This document shows positions 32,271 to 46,390 of a stretch of DNA of 64,000 nucleotides, in pieces. The DNA is from Ailurus styani (taxonomy: Eukaryota; Chordata; Mammalia; Carnivora; Ailuridae). The notes beneath the pieces are model-generated. The model saw only the letters and a list, made by a program, of their open reading frames with translations. It ran no database searches and was not told where the DNA came from. The position numbers and the translations under genes are program-made. The DNA is taken from the NCBI GenBank assembly GCA_002007465.1, contig LNAC01000008.1:5983878-6047877 (forward strand), read 5' to 3'. Numbering within the stretch: the stretch's first letter is position 1; the number at the start of each line of letters is the position of its first letter.

Positions 32271-34670
32271 ACATCTCTTTTTGATACTCAGAGACAGGAC
32301 GTTTATGAATGGTTTCACCTGTCTGCACACCCATAGTTAAACCCTCCGCATGGAAGTGGGATCTCCAAATCCAAAACTCTTCTCCCCACTCATATACCCT
32401 TGGCTGTGAGTTCATCATTCTTCCGATGGGTCAGACACATTGCGCTGGAGACCAGTATGGAACCAGTCAAGATTCCCTGCCAAGTCTCTATCCCCCATTC
32501 AGAAGACCAAACAGACATCAAAACAGGCCCTGAGATGTCTATTTTTACTATCTAAACAGTGTCCTGAGGTGGTAATGTTCTAGACTGATCATTGACTTTG
32601 GAATAGAATTCCTTCTCCATACTGCACTCCATTTTAAAAGTACTACATCTGCCAAGTTTCTTGAGTGACCTTCTACAACCCACCAAGCTAGCTCTCTTGC
32701 ACCTCTCCTGAGTAAGCCATGGCTTACGGAAACGAGGGACAACTGCCCAGAGGAACGGAGGAAGGGGGACTCTGGGCTTCTCTTCTAAATGAAGCAGTCT
32801 AAAGATGGTACATTTTATTGCTTTAAAATTACCATCACCCTTGAATGAGGGTATAGTGGCCTGATTCTAAACCTTGTAAACTTCAGGAGGTAGAACTGAC
32901 ATTTTGAAGATGCACCTGGCAGATTTGTGAGTGGCCTAGAGGGAAGGGATTTCACCTCCCTTCCCTTTAAAGGAAGGGAGGGAGTTGGGTTGACTGGGTT
33001 TTAGTGTGAGTATGTGGGCAGGTGGGGCACTGGTTACAGTGAGAAAGAGATTGGAGGTTGGTGGAAGTTTGGGGTGGCTATGGAAGAACTTTCTGGGAAA
33101 AGCTCCTTAGAAGAAAAAATTCTTTGATCTTAAAAGTCTAAATGTAGGGGCAAGCTTTAAGTGACTTCATTGGACAGCCTTTGGTGACTCTGAAGATTTT
33201 CACTCATAGAAGCTCAGCAATCTATTCAGTTGTTTACCCATGACTGTCACCGTCTGTTTGTCTCCCTTAACCTACCAAGGGTCAGGTACCGTACTTCACT
33301 TATGAGGAACTGTGTTTAAAGACGATGAAGCTAAATCTCAGACCTAAAACAATTTGAGGTCACCTAGCTAGAAACATGCACAATTAGGTTCTCTTCCTGT
33401 GTATTTATATTGTATGAAAAGTCAGCCCAATCCAGTAGGTGCTTTATGGCTTCAAAACAAGCAGTACAAGCTCCCTGGTCCTTGTGAAATGCCTGCTACC
33501 CAGAACCTTCTCCTGACTGCCAGGGCCTTCATCCAGTGAGGGCACAGTCCTGTGGACCAGCTAAGAGAAGCGAGTTTGAGAGTGGTGTCTTTGAAAAACC
33601 CTTGGAACCCTCTTGGAATGTATTCATGGTGACCCTATTTCTTCACCAAACATTTTGACATGGCATCAGATATTGGCCCATTTGCAGTAAGGATTGCTTT
33701 AGAAAGCCCAGCTTATTCAATTTCCCTGGAGATGGAACTGGAAGGATCTGTTTGCAGGATTTAGTCCCTGGAGTGAGTGGACTCTGTGTGGTTTCCTCCC
33801 AGGGAATAACTCCTCTTACTAAATGTTCAGACTGACACTTTCCCCTGGAGCTATAGTTTGGTGTTCTAGAACATTGTCCAAAACCCGGGGCCTCAGGTCC
33901 TGGCCAAAGTTATGGACGATGTGGGAGACGTTGCTCTTAAAGAACAACTTCAATTCAACACCCTGAAATCCCCTTTAATCTATATGATTTATGACTTTGG
34001 GAGTAAGAGAAATCAACTCCAGGCAGCTTAAAAGAAAGGAATTCATTCCATGAACGCTGTAGTTCCTCGTGGAGCCCGAGGCCAGAAAGCAGCCAGACTT
34101 CTGGAAGGGACCAGCACCAGACTGGAACACCGCCCAGAACCTTGGAAGGCACTTTTTCCACCTCCTGTGCTTATTCTCCAGGCATCTGCTTCCCTCCTAT
34201 TTCCTAGCGGTTAGACTTCTCCGCTTCCCGGTCATAGCAGGCTTCCCCCACCCCCTCCCTGAGCGGTCAGGTTTTCATGGTATTAGTTCAGATGCGGGGA
34301 AGAGAAGGCGTTCTTTCTTGGTCCCACCCCGCCCTCTGGGAAAATGTCTGCTGGGTCAATACTGTGCTCTTTCCTGAACCCAAGTCAGATCAGGGCTTGG
34401 TGGTTCCAACATGGCTGTCATGGGGGGTGCAGATTTGGAGAGGAAGAGCCAGAAAGAGCTTCTTCTCTGAGTTTGGTCCTGAGCAGACACTGCTCAGAAC
34501 CCTGAGGGTAGGAGCGTGACTGGGCCCCAACAAGGAGGTCCATTGGGTCCTGTGGGTGCTTACCATTTGGTCATAGTTCCCTTGGATCTATGGAGACTGT
34601 CATTAGTTCTACTCAGTACACTTTCCACTTTTTACTTCAGAAGCTGCTCCTTCTCCATTCCCTGCAGGCC
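32271..34670. other. Intergenic, nothing recognised
   Basis: About 2.4 kb of single-copy-looking DNA with few open frames and no recognised gene or transposon. It probably contains unrecognised ancient repeats. Confidence 0.4.
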
Positions 34671-35113
34671 TGAGAGAAATCATACAATATTTGTCCCTTT
34701 GTGGTTGGCTTGTTATTATTATTATTTTAAGTAGGCTCCATGCCCAACATAGAAGCCAACGTGGGGCCCACGACCCTGAGATCAAGACCTGAGCTGAGAT
34801 CAAGAGTTGGACACTCAACCGACTGAGCCGCCCAGGTGCCCTTATGATGGGCTTATTTTACTCAGCATAATGTCCTATAGGTTTATTCATGTTGTAGCCT
34901 GTGTCTGATGTTCCTTCCTTTTTTAAGACTGGATAATATTCCATTGTATGGATGCATCACATTTTGCTTAATCATTCATCCATTGATGGACAACTTGAGT
35001 TGCCTCCATCTTTTGGCTCCTGTGAATAATGCTGCTAGGAACACGGTCGTACAAATATGTCTTCAAGATCTTGTTTTCGATTCTTTTGGGCATATATGCA
35101 GAAGTGGGACTGC
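34671..35113 (-). mobile_element. L1 relic, antisense, interrupted by a SINE
   Basis: Phrases such as ACTCAGCATAATGTCCTATA, ATAATATTCCATTGTATGG, TGATGGACAACTTGAGTTGC, GTGAATAATGCTGCTAGGAACA and GCATATATGCAGAAGTGGGA are the reverse of the conserved 3' part of mammalian L1M elements. The left end (ACAATATTTGTCCCTTTGTGG) continues across the SINE inserted at 34,712-34,841. Confidence 0.75.
34712..34841 (-). mobile_element. CAN-SINE, antisense, nested in L1
   Basis: The reverse complement of the SINE head is visible: CTCAACCGACTGAGCCGCCCAGGTGCCC at the right end and GACCCTGAGATCAAGACCTG before it. A shortened T/A-rich tail (TTATTATTATTATTTTAAG) is at the left. GGCTTGTTATT and GGCTTATTTT on the two sides look like a decayed target duplication within the L1. 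Confidence 0.85.
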
Positions 35114-35180
35114 AGGACACCTGGGTGGCTTAGTCGGTTAGGAGTTTGCCTTTGGCTCAGGTTATAACCCCAGAGTCCTG
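35114..35180 (+). mobile_element. CAN-SINE fragment, sense (head only)
   Basis: AGGACACCTGGGTGGCTTAGTCGGTTAGG followed by CTCAGGTTATAACCCCAGAGTCCTG is the tRNA-like head of a CAN-SINE. It is truncated before the CT-rich tract and abuts L1 sequence on both sides. Confidence 0.75.
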
Positions 35181-35194
35181 AAACTATTAGTCCT

Positions 35195-36050
35195 ATTAAT
35201 AGTTTTAATGTTTCTTCTGTGTGTGTTTGTGGGATCTTTTGGGTTTTCTGCCTATGAGGTCATGCTGTCTGTGAACAGGGATAAGACTTTTGTTTCTTTT
35301 TCTTTCCTGATTACTCTGGCTAGACTTAGTACTCTGTTGACTAGAAGTGGTGAAAGTGGACATCCCCTCCTTTCAGGACCCCACTGACACAAAGTTTAGA
35401 TCTTTTGTTATTGTCCCACAGGTCCTGAGATTCTGTTCCTTTTTTTAAAAAAGAAAATTATTGGGGCATCTAGCCAACTCAGTCTGTAGAGTGTGCGACT
35501 CTTGATTTTGGAGTCATGACTTTGAGCCCCATGCTGGGCATAGAGATTACTTAAAAAGAAAAAAAAAAAAGAAAAAAGAAAATTACTTTCTCCTTGTTGT
35601 CCAAATTAGGAAATTTTATTAACTATCTACAAGCTTGCTAATCCTTTCCTCTGTATTTTCCACTCACTGTGGAGCTCATTCCGTGTTATTTTTATTGTTT
35701 GTCGATTTTAATTATTGCATCTTTAATTTCTAAAATTTCCATTTGATTCTTTTTTAAAAAATATTTTTCATGTCTTTGCTGAGATTTTTTTTTAGTACTT
35801 CTCCCATTTGTTTAAAGACTGCTTGTAATTGCTTGTTGGAGCATTTATATAACTGTTTCAAAAATCCTTGTCAGATAATTCCAACATCTGTGTCGTCTCA
35901 GAACTGCTATCTGCTGATTATCCTTTCTCATCTGAGTTGAGATTTTCTGAGCTCTGGTTATGAGTAATTTTGGATTATATCCTGGGCATTTTGAGTACAG
36001 GGTTATGAGACTCTCCCCTTTCTAAATATCTATTTTAGCAGGCAGTCAAG
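35195..36050 (-). mobile_element. Old L1-related relics, antisense
   Basis: The segment at 35,245-35,385 (GAGGTCATGCTGTCTGTGAACAGGGATA, then CTGGCTAGACTTAGTACTCTGTTGA and AGAAGTGGTGAAAGTGGACATCC) is the reverse of the L1 ORF2 reverse-transcriptase region. The AT-rich remainder to ~36,050, with phrases such as GATTATATCCTGGGCATTTTGAGTA, is a widespread mammalian interspersed repeat that I place with ancient L1s less securely. It is heavily decayed. Confidence 0.55.
35461..35574 (+). mobile_element. Old CAN-SINE/tRNA-SINE, sense, with target duplication
   Basis: GGGGCATCTAGCCAACTCAGTCTGTAGAGTGTGCGACTC is the tRNA-Lys-like head. After TTTGAGCCCCATGCTGGGCATAGAGATTACTT comes an A-rich tail. AAAAGAAAATTA flanks both sides (near 35,449 and 35,574). 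It lacks the CT tract of younger copies, so it is an older subfamily. Confidence 0.8.
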
Positions 36051-36299
36051 CTATTTATATTAAGAACGCATGTCCTGGCCTACTTCTGTGGGCTGCGTTT
36101 TAAATGTCAATTACTTTTCAAAGCCTTTGCAGTCCTTTTGTGGTCTGCTGCTCGCGAGCTATCTGGAGGCCAGCCTGAAAATTGGGCAGGATTCCACACC
36201 ATCGCCGAGCTCTCAAAGCTTTTGCTGTGTTGATCCTGGTCAGTTTTATAAATGGGATGTATCTGGGACTGGATACTTAAAGGATTCCATCCTGCTACA

Positions 36300-36612
36300 A
36301 ATTTGTGTCCTCTCCTCCTCCCCAACCCCTCCAAATTCATATGTTGAAGCCCTAACCTCTTCTGTGATGGTTTTTGGAAAGGAGGCCCTTGGGAGGTAGT
36401 TAGATTTGGGTAAGATTAGAAGGGTAAGGCTCTTGTGATGGGCTCACTGTCCCCATAAGAAGAGGCCCCAGAGAGCACGCCCCCCCCACCCCATGCCGTG
36501 TGAGGACACTGTGAGAGGGTAGCAGTCTGCAAGGCAGGAAAGAGCCCTCATCAGCACTGACATGCTGGTGCTTTGATCTTGGACTTCCAGCCTCCAGTAC
36601 TGTGAGAAAATG
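36300..36612 (+). mobile_element. MLT1A-like MaLR LTR, sense
   Basis: Ordered landmarks of a MaLR LTR are present: CAAATTCATATGTTGAAGCCCTAACC, GTGATGGTTTTTGGAAAGGAGG, ATAAGAAGAGGCCCCAGAGAGC, CCGTGTGAGGACACTGTGAGA, GCAGTCTGCAAGGCAGGAAAGAGCCCTCA and TTGGACTTCCAGCCTCCAGTACTGTGAGAAA. The 3' end after the AATAAA-like stretch is lost. Confidence 0.85.
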
Positions 36613-37021
36613 GTCTTCATGCTTCTCTCCCCCTTTCTTTCCAGTCCCTGCTGTCAGGGCACCGAAGTCTTAGTGTAGACTGTCTTGCCTCTTGGGAGGC
36701 AGTTGCAGAGGCTCCTGGCTGGCCTTCCCACCTCTCTCCTCCTACCTTTCAGTGCAGGGTAACCTTTCAGAAGCCAGGCCATTGTGATCCTCCCCTGCCA
36801 ACACCCTTCGGTGGCTTCCTGTGCCCTTGGGAGAAGCTCCAAGTCTCCCAGCCAATGAGGCCACGGGGGGTGATTTCTGCAAACTCACACCTTATCCTCC
36901 CACCCACTCCTGCATTGCTGAATGTATTCTCTCAAGGCCACCAGGACCCACCAGCCCTGAATCTTACCTTCACTTGGGTCGTGTTTCCTTTACTAGCCTG
37001 CTCTTAAGAAGCCCTCCCTAT

Positions 37022-37160
37022 GGGCGCCTGGGTGGCTCAGTGGGTTAAAGCCTCTGCTTTCGGCTCAGGTCATGATCTCAGCGTCCTGGGATCGAGGCCC
37101 GCATCGGGCTCTCTGCTCAGCAGGGAGCCTGCTTCCTCCTCTCCCTGTCTCTCTGCCTGC
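37022..37160 (+). mobile_element. CAN-SINE, sense, truncated at an ambiguous base
   Basis: This has a young-looking mustelid-type head (GGGCGCCTGGGTGGCTCAGTGGGTTAAAGCC) and runs through the CT-rich tract to CTCTCTGCCTGC. It stops dead at the single N at 37,161. The usual TTGTGATCTCTC...AAATAAATAAAATCTT tail is missing, so the N probably marks a collapsed gap. Confidence 0.92.
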
Positions 37161-37161
37161 N
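37161..37161. other. Ambiguous base N (possible collapsed assembly gap)
   Basis: This is the only non-ACGT character seen. It sits exactly where a CAN-SINE tail should continue, and the sequence after it (GACCAAGATGG) is unrelated to a SINE tail. An unknown number of bases may be missing. Confidence 0.85.
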
Positions 37162-38132
37162 GACCAAGATGGTGGGGCAGCTTTGCCTGCCATGGTTCCC
37201 AGGGCAAAAGTACCTTACACTCAATGGCCTTGACCTTCCAGCCACCTTCCTCAGACCGTGGTCTTCAGAGCCAGCGCTTCTGGGTTTCTCTGCTGTCCTC
37301 TGGTTGTCCAGCACGTGACTGGTGTGTGGCAAATGGGCCAGTGAGCGAATCTCCACCTGCATTTGGATTCCATCGTAGTTCATGATGGCGGGCCTTTACC
37401 TCCAAGAGCCCCTCACCTGCAAGCCTTGGCCTCTCTTCTTCCTCTATTTAATTCCTACCTTCCTCCTACTCAATAGAAATGTCTCTTCCATCACAATGCT
37501 CTCACCTGAACCCAGCTGGAATTTGTAGTTTATTAGTTGACTTGAATCCCACGTTCAGTGAGAGACTGTGGTGGGAGGAGGGGCTCTGAGCCCTGTTTGC
37601 TGGGTCAGGTGAGCACGGGACCCGGGGAAATGCTCTCCTAACACTTCTGGCCTTCTGGGGACTCCCGCTACCTTGATGAAGACTTCCGGGCTCCCTGTGG
37701 ATGGAAGCACTGCCCTGCACACCAGGGCCCTCAGAGCACTGGATGGCCACACTTGCCGCTATCCAGAATCGCCCCTGCCTTGCTGGCTGTGTGTCCCAGC
37801 GACCTTGGTCCTGTGTGTGTGTGTGGCCTACAGCCTTCAAATACTTTACAACGTGGCTCTTGGAGCCCTTATCCTGGCTGGAAACTGTTGCCAAGGCCCC
37901 ATTTCAGTTCGCCCTTTGGGAAGTAGGAACCCTCTATTGGGGACAGGAGAGACGGCTGGGAAGTGATTGTGACATTTCAAAGTCCAGAATGTAGGTGGCA
38001 AACACTTTGCTGGGGTAGCCAGATACACGTGAGCAGAGCTGACAGACAGCTGGCCAGTGCAAGCGTGTGGGGACTTAAAATAAAGCCATAAAACACAGAG
38101 CGTGCATGTCCGTGGTTCCCGGGCAACCAAGC

Positions 38133-38138
38133 TTTATT
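38133..38138 (-). terminator. FAM240A: Candidate poly(A) signal for FAM240A
   Basis: TTTATT on the + strand reads AATAAA on the - strand, about 590 nt past the FAM240A stop codon. It is the first canonical hexamer I saw downstream on that strand. Assignment is inferred. Confidence 0.35.
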
Positions 38139-38727
38139 AAAATTATCCTGAGCTGATCAAACAGTTCCAGGCAACCGTGCTTTGGGGAAGCCAATTAAAG
38201 TCACACGAAGGAGAAATAACATCAGATCAATTTCTTGGCAAAACCTTATTTTTACAACTATTTGCAATACAGCTATTTCTGCAGACGGGTGCATTTCTCT
38301 TCTCAAAAAAGGAAAACAAGAGAAAGGGACACACGAGACTCTAGGAGAGATGTGGAAAGAAACTGGTGGGCAATGTTTAAAGTAGGACTGTGAAGATCAG
38401 CCCCCGACCCGCCCCCCCACCCCCCGCCGACCCCAGCATGTGCTTAGAATTTAAAATACGTAGATTTTAAAAGTAGGAGGTAATTATATGGAAATAAAGT
38501 ATGCTGTGTGGAGCTTTGGTATGAAATAACCTCATCTTTAGGGGCACTTGGGCTAATATCCTGGTCCCCACATGGAACGGGCTGACTTGGCTGATCATTC
38601 CCACTTGGGGCCGGGGCAGGGGGGAGATGTGCGGGTAGATCCGTCACCGGTTGGGGGGAGTGTGACACTTGTCTGGCATAGCTCAGGGACTTGGGCATCT
38701 GCACTGACTTCTCCTGGTAGAGCCACC

Positions 38728-42013
<3,286 letters not shown>

Positions 42014-42149
42014 TCAGTGGCACCCCCGTGGCACACGCTCCCGCGGGCTCCGGAGGGCAGAGACTCCGTGGACCCAGCCCCTGGCAGGTGTTGGAGGGGG
42101 TGATCAGCGATCTTGCCTGTTCCTGGCTCTGGGCAGCCGCAGAGCCTCA

Positions 42150-42560
42150 CCTGGGGGATGACGTCACGGTCTCACCGCCTGTTGCCAAGATACAGTGACG
42201 CGGACGCCCAGCAGGGCACCGCGCCCGGGCGCCCATCGACTATAGCTCTGACCTTCCTCCCTCCTCCCTTTCTCCGGTTTGAGAAGCACGGGCCTTCTCA
42301 ACTCTCTACCTGCAGCTGATGCGCGCCAGGCACAGGGTGCGCGGTCCGTTTCGTTATCCCAGCACCCCTGCGACGGGCGTGCCCCTCCTCATTTTGGGGG
42401 TGGGACGTGAGCGGAGTTACAGACCTGCGTGCGGTCCCGTGGGGCAGAAGGCAGGCCGCACGCTTCTGAATGTCTCCTTGAGGCCCTCGCGGAAGGGGTT
42501 TGTTACACAAAGTGGTCCCCGTGTCTGACGCCCCGGGAGCAAGAAGGCAGCTTTGGGGTG
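42150..42560 (-). promoter_or_regulatory. FAM240A: CpG-enriched candidate promoter of FAM240A
   Basis: CpGs cluster in this segment upstream of the FAM240A coding start: GACGCGGACGCCCAGC, CGCGCCCGGGCGCCCATCG, GATGCGCGCC, GTGCGCGGTCCG and GCGACGGGCG. This is unlike the surrounding intergenic DNA. A leader exon is required upstream of 41,998 and could start here. No TATA box or transcription start can be fixed from sequence alone. Confidence 0.4.
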
Positions 42561-43182
42561 CGCGCGTGCGTGCATGCACGTTTGTAAGGGGCTCTACCTG
42601 TCAGACACCCGAGAATGCCCGCTGCTCTACACGAAGAAACTCTGCCCAACTCCCAGACCTTAGTGGGTCCAGCGGACAGGCCAGAAGCAGGGACTGGAGG
42701 GGTGAGGGGTGCAGGGGGAGGAGCAGCGGGCTATTGGAAATGTCCAGGGAGAAGCCCTGAGCGGGTGGTGGGGGCCAGGTTAATGGGAAGTGGGCATGGC
42801 CAAGTCTACCCACCAAATGCGGGTGAGGGGGTGCCAGGGGAGACTTAAATGGCTATGCGCAGATGGGAAGCAGTGGAGGAGGGGGTTTCCTGGGGAGGGG
42901 CCTTGGGCAGTGCTGCGCAGTTTGAGCTGCCGGGGTGCTAAGGTCGGGCGGGGTGGGGGGGATACTGAAGGGACATCTGGACCCAGGGTCTGGGACTCGG
43001 CGTGCGGGTCTAGACCACAGCTCACTCGTAGAGATCAACGGGGGATGCTGGGGCAGGGTGGAAGGAGAGCGTTTCAACCCATATGTTGACTCTGGACCCA
43101 TTTGTCCATTCACTTGCCACAACTTCTGCTTGTCAATAAATTCTCCAGGCCTCAGTTTTCTCAGCTTTAACGTTTCCCTGAA

Positions 43183-43416
43183 GGGGTGTGTGGGTGGCTC
43201 AGTCGGTTAAGCATCTGCCTTGGCTCAGGTCTTGATCCTGGGGTCCTGGGATGGAGTCCCGCATGGGGCTCCCTGCTCAGCCGGGAGTCTGCTTCTCCCT
43301 CTCTCTCTGCTTCTCCCTTTCCCTCTGCTTCTCCCTCTCCCTCTGCCTCTTCCCCCTGCCTGTGCTCTTTCCCACTCACTCTCTCTCAAAGAAATCAATG
43401 AAATCTTTAAAAAAAG
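43183..43416 (+). mobile_element. CAN-SINE, sense, expanded CT-rich tract
   Basis: The head is GGGGTGTGTGGGTGGCTCAGTCGGTTAAGC. The middle contains a run of repeated CTTCTCCCTYTCCCTCTG units longer than usual, and the tail is AATGAAATCTTTAAAAAAAG. Confidence 0.92.
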
Positions 43417-43894
43417 TTTATCTGAAGATGAAATTTGATCATAAATGTGAAACTATTTAGCAATGTATAAATTTCTGAATAAATATAACTTGTGTTATTC
43501 GTAAACCTCAAATTGTACAGGGCCTAATACTATAATTAACAGTGAGTAATAATAACCTCCCCCAACTTTCTACAGAGACAAAATAATTCCACTTCTCTTT
43601 CCTTCTGGATCAGTGGCTGTTGACCTTGGCTACCCACTGGAATCTCTCAGGGAGCTTTGTGAAAACCTGACGCCTGGGCTTCATCCCCAGGGAGTCTGAT
43701 TGGAATAGCTTGCTGTGTGATCTGGGCATATGGGTTTTTTAAAGTTCCCCCTGTGTAGCCAAGGTGAGAACTGCCATCTTGGATTGTGTCCTCTTGTGTG
43801 GTGGTCACGACTGTGTCCAGTGTTGGCTCCAAGGAAGTCGAGGTGATGAGGGCTGGGCATAGGGGCATGGAGACGTCACGGTCACAGCCATCTT

Positions 43895-43990
43895 TGCTAA
43901 GTAGGTGCTATTTTCCCATTTTGCAGGTAAGAAAACTGAGGCTTGGAGGTAGCAGTTTGACTTTTTCAAGTCATTCAGACAGTAAGTGGG
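43895..43990 (+). mobile_element. MIR-like relic
   Basis: GCTATTTTCCCATTTTGCAGGTAAGAAAACTGAGGCTTGGAGG, then AAGTCATTCAGACAGTAAGTGG, carries the conserved core of mammalian-wide interspersed repeats. Boundaries are approximate. Confidence 0.55.
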
Positions 43991-44184
43991 GCAGCTGACA
44001 CACTCAGGGTCTGGGGTCCATTCCCTGCCCCAAGCTGTTCCCCATGGAGGAGGAGAGTGACTTTCGTACCTCCTGGAAGGGCTCAGTGATCTTGCCTGTT
44101 CCTGGCGAAATAGTAGAGAGCTCACTGATGCCAGTCAGCCCCCCAACCCAGAGCAGAGTTTTTCCGAAACGAGGATTTTTCCTG

Positions 44185-44240
44185 TTTTATTTCAATGTCT
44201 TAAGTGTGTCACGGTGCTCAATAAATATCTGTTGAATTGA
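44185..44240 (+). mobile_element. L2/MIR-like 3' tail
   Basis: The phrase GGTGCTCAATAAATATCTGTTGAATTGAAGAA is the typical 3' end of L2/MIR elements. Only the tail is clear. Confidence 0.5.
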
Positions 44241-44945
44241 AGAAATCACCCCTTCTGCCAGCCAGTTATCTTTATCTGGAAGGGCTGGCCTGGGAGTGGT
44301 GGTGGTCCCTTCGCAATGTTGCAGGCATTGAGGGCAAGCGTGCAGGGATGGTGGGAGGGGCTCTCCCATGTCCCCTTGCCCGCCCACTGGGCCTGGAGGA
44401 CCTGGCCAGGGCAGGACGCTCTAGAACATGTTTCTCCACGGGGTGGGGGCGGGGGCAAAGGAAAGAACTCTGATCCTGATCATTTTGGGTTCATGTGAAG
44501 TTTCTGGCGTTCAGGGGAGAGTCACTTTGGGGAAGTAAATGCTCTTTAGATTTTTTTGTTTCCCCACAAAATTTGGAGGGATCATTTTTACTCTGAAGTT
44601 TTTTTCATTTATTTAGAAAAATAGAGCCCTGACCCTGAACGTGGACTGTGTCCACTGTCGGGACACTTCACAGCTGCTCGCCCAGACACACTAGCTGTGT
44701 TTGGGTCTGGGGGCTGCCAGAGCTACAGACTGAGGAGGCAGGTGGAGAGAGTTGCTGAAAACAAGGGAGGCCTCCCCGTGGAATGCGGTGGAATGCAGGC
44801 AACAGGCTGTGGAAACCACTCTCGCTCCATCTGCTCCAGGGCCCTTTTGGGCTGAGCTTCTGGGGCCCCAGGCCAGGGGAGTCGCCAAGAGCAGAATCAC
44901 AGACTCAAGGCCCGGGGCCAGGCAAGCATCAGAAGGGAGTGAGAC

Positions 44946-45154
44946 ACTTGGGCGCCTGGGTGGCTCAGTGGGTTAAAGCCTCTACTTTCGGCTCAGGTCA
45001 TGATCTCAGTGTCCTGGGATCGAGGCCCGCATTGGGCTCTCTGCTCAGCAGGGAGCCTGCTTCCTCCTCTCCCTGTCTCTCTGCCTGCCTCTCTGCCTAC
45101 TTGTAATCTCTCTCTCTGTATCAAATAAATAAAAAATCTTAAAAAAAAAAAAAA
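44946..45154 (+). mobile_element. CAN-SINE, sense, with 15-bp target duplication
   Basis: A mustelid-type head (GGGCGCCTGGGTGGCTCAGTGGGTTAAAGCC), a full CT tract and TCAAATAAATAAAAAATCTT plus a 15-base A run. AGAAGGGAGTGAGAC occurs at 44,931-44,945 and 45,155-45,169. It is nearly identical to the copy at 37,022 and shows the tail that copy is missing. Confidence 0.97.
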
Positions 45155-46192
45155 AGAAGGGAGTGAGACCCCTGTGCCTGGTAGGGAGCCAAGGGCCTCG
45201 GACACCACATCCGTTCCTGCCTTACCCGTGAGCATCAGACCACCTTTTCTTGGACCCTGCTGGCCAGAGGAAAGAAGAGTTTGGGCCCGATCGGGCCCGT
45301 TTGCAGCCATGAATGGGATGTACCCCTTCTTACAGATGTATTCCTACCCTGTGCCCCAGGCAGGGCTGGCCTCCCAAACCGGCTGCAAATGCCCGCCTGC
45401 GCTTCCCAGCCGTCCTCAGGGCGCCCTGCCCTCTCCAGCTCTCTCTCTCTCTCTCTCTTTGCTACAGAGAGACTCAGGGTCTGTCTGGGCCTTTCCCTTC
45501 CCCAAGCCACACCCTGTGCCTGGTTTGCTGCTCTTCTGTCATCCTGTCCCGGCAGCTCCTGGAATTGGATGTTTCATGAACTCCCATCTTGCCTGTAGCG
45601 GACATGCAGAGGCCCCTGACAGCCTGCTTAAGGCGGCGTGCTCCCTGCTCACTCTGGGGACCACAGTCACATCACGACAAGCAGGAGAGTAAGAGAGGGG
45701 ACAGTGGGCACCCTGCTGGGGTCACCCCAGAGCTCCGGAATTCTCTTTAGTGTGTTCTGCACCTCAGTTTTGTCATCTGTGAAATGGGATTGTTAATGAA
45801 GGTTAAATCAGACCACGTTCATGAAAATGCCTGACGCAAATGTGTGTCAAGCATCACGGTGTGTGCTGGACGCTGGTGAACCCAGTCCTGGCCCCTCTGA
45901 TTTTCTCAGACTGTGGTCTGCCACAGGGACATCATTAGCCACAGCTAATAGACTATAATTGACAACCCTAAATTAAGTGTCACTTTTCCTTATTCCTGCA
46001 TGATATTGAATGTTTGGCTTCTTGAGTCCGTGGCTGAGATTCATTTAGCTTTGTCCCTGGTCTGTTGGGCACTATTTAGGAACACTTAGATGACATGGCT
46101 GAAGATTTTCAGGTTTTGAGATTGGACAATGTCCCATAAAGGATTATACTCAGTGGAGCATTTGAAAAAAGCTTCTGATTGGTGTCATTCTT

Positions 46193-46390
46193 TTTTTTTA
46201 AATTTATTTATTTGAGAGAGAGAGAGAGAGCAAAAGTGGGAGGGGCAGAGGGAGAGGGAGAGAAAATACCAAGCAGATACTGCACTGAGCAGGGAGCCTG
46301 ACTTGGCTTTCGCTCCCAAGACCCATGAGATCAGGACCTGAGCTGAGACCGAGAACCGGGCGCTCAACAGACCGAGCCATCCAGGCACCC
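46193..46390 (-). mobile_element. CAN-SINE, antisense, with 18-bp target duplication
   Basis: It reads from a T run and AAATTTATTTATTTGAGAGAG to the reversed head, CAACAGACCGAGCCATCCAGGCACCC. CTGATTGGTGTCATTCTT is present on both sides (46,175-46,192 and 46,391-46,408). Confidence 0.96.
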
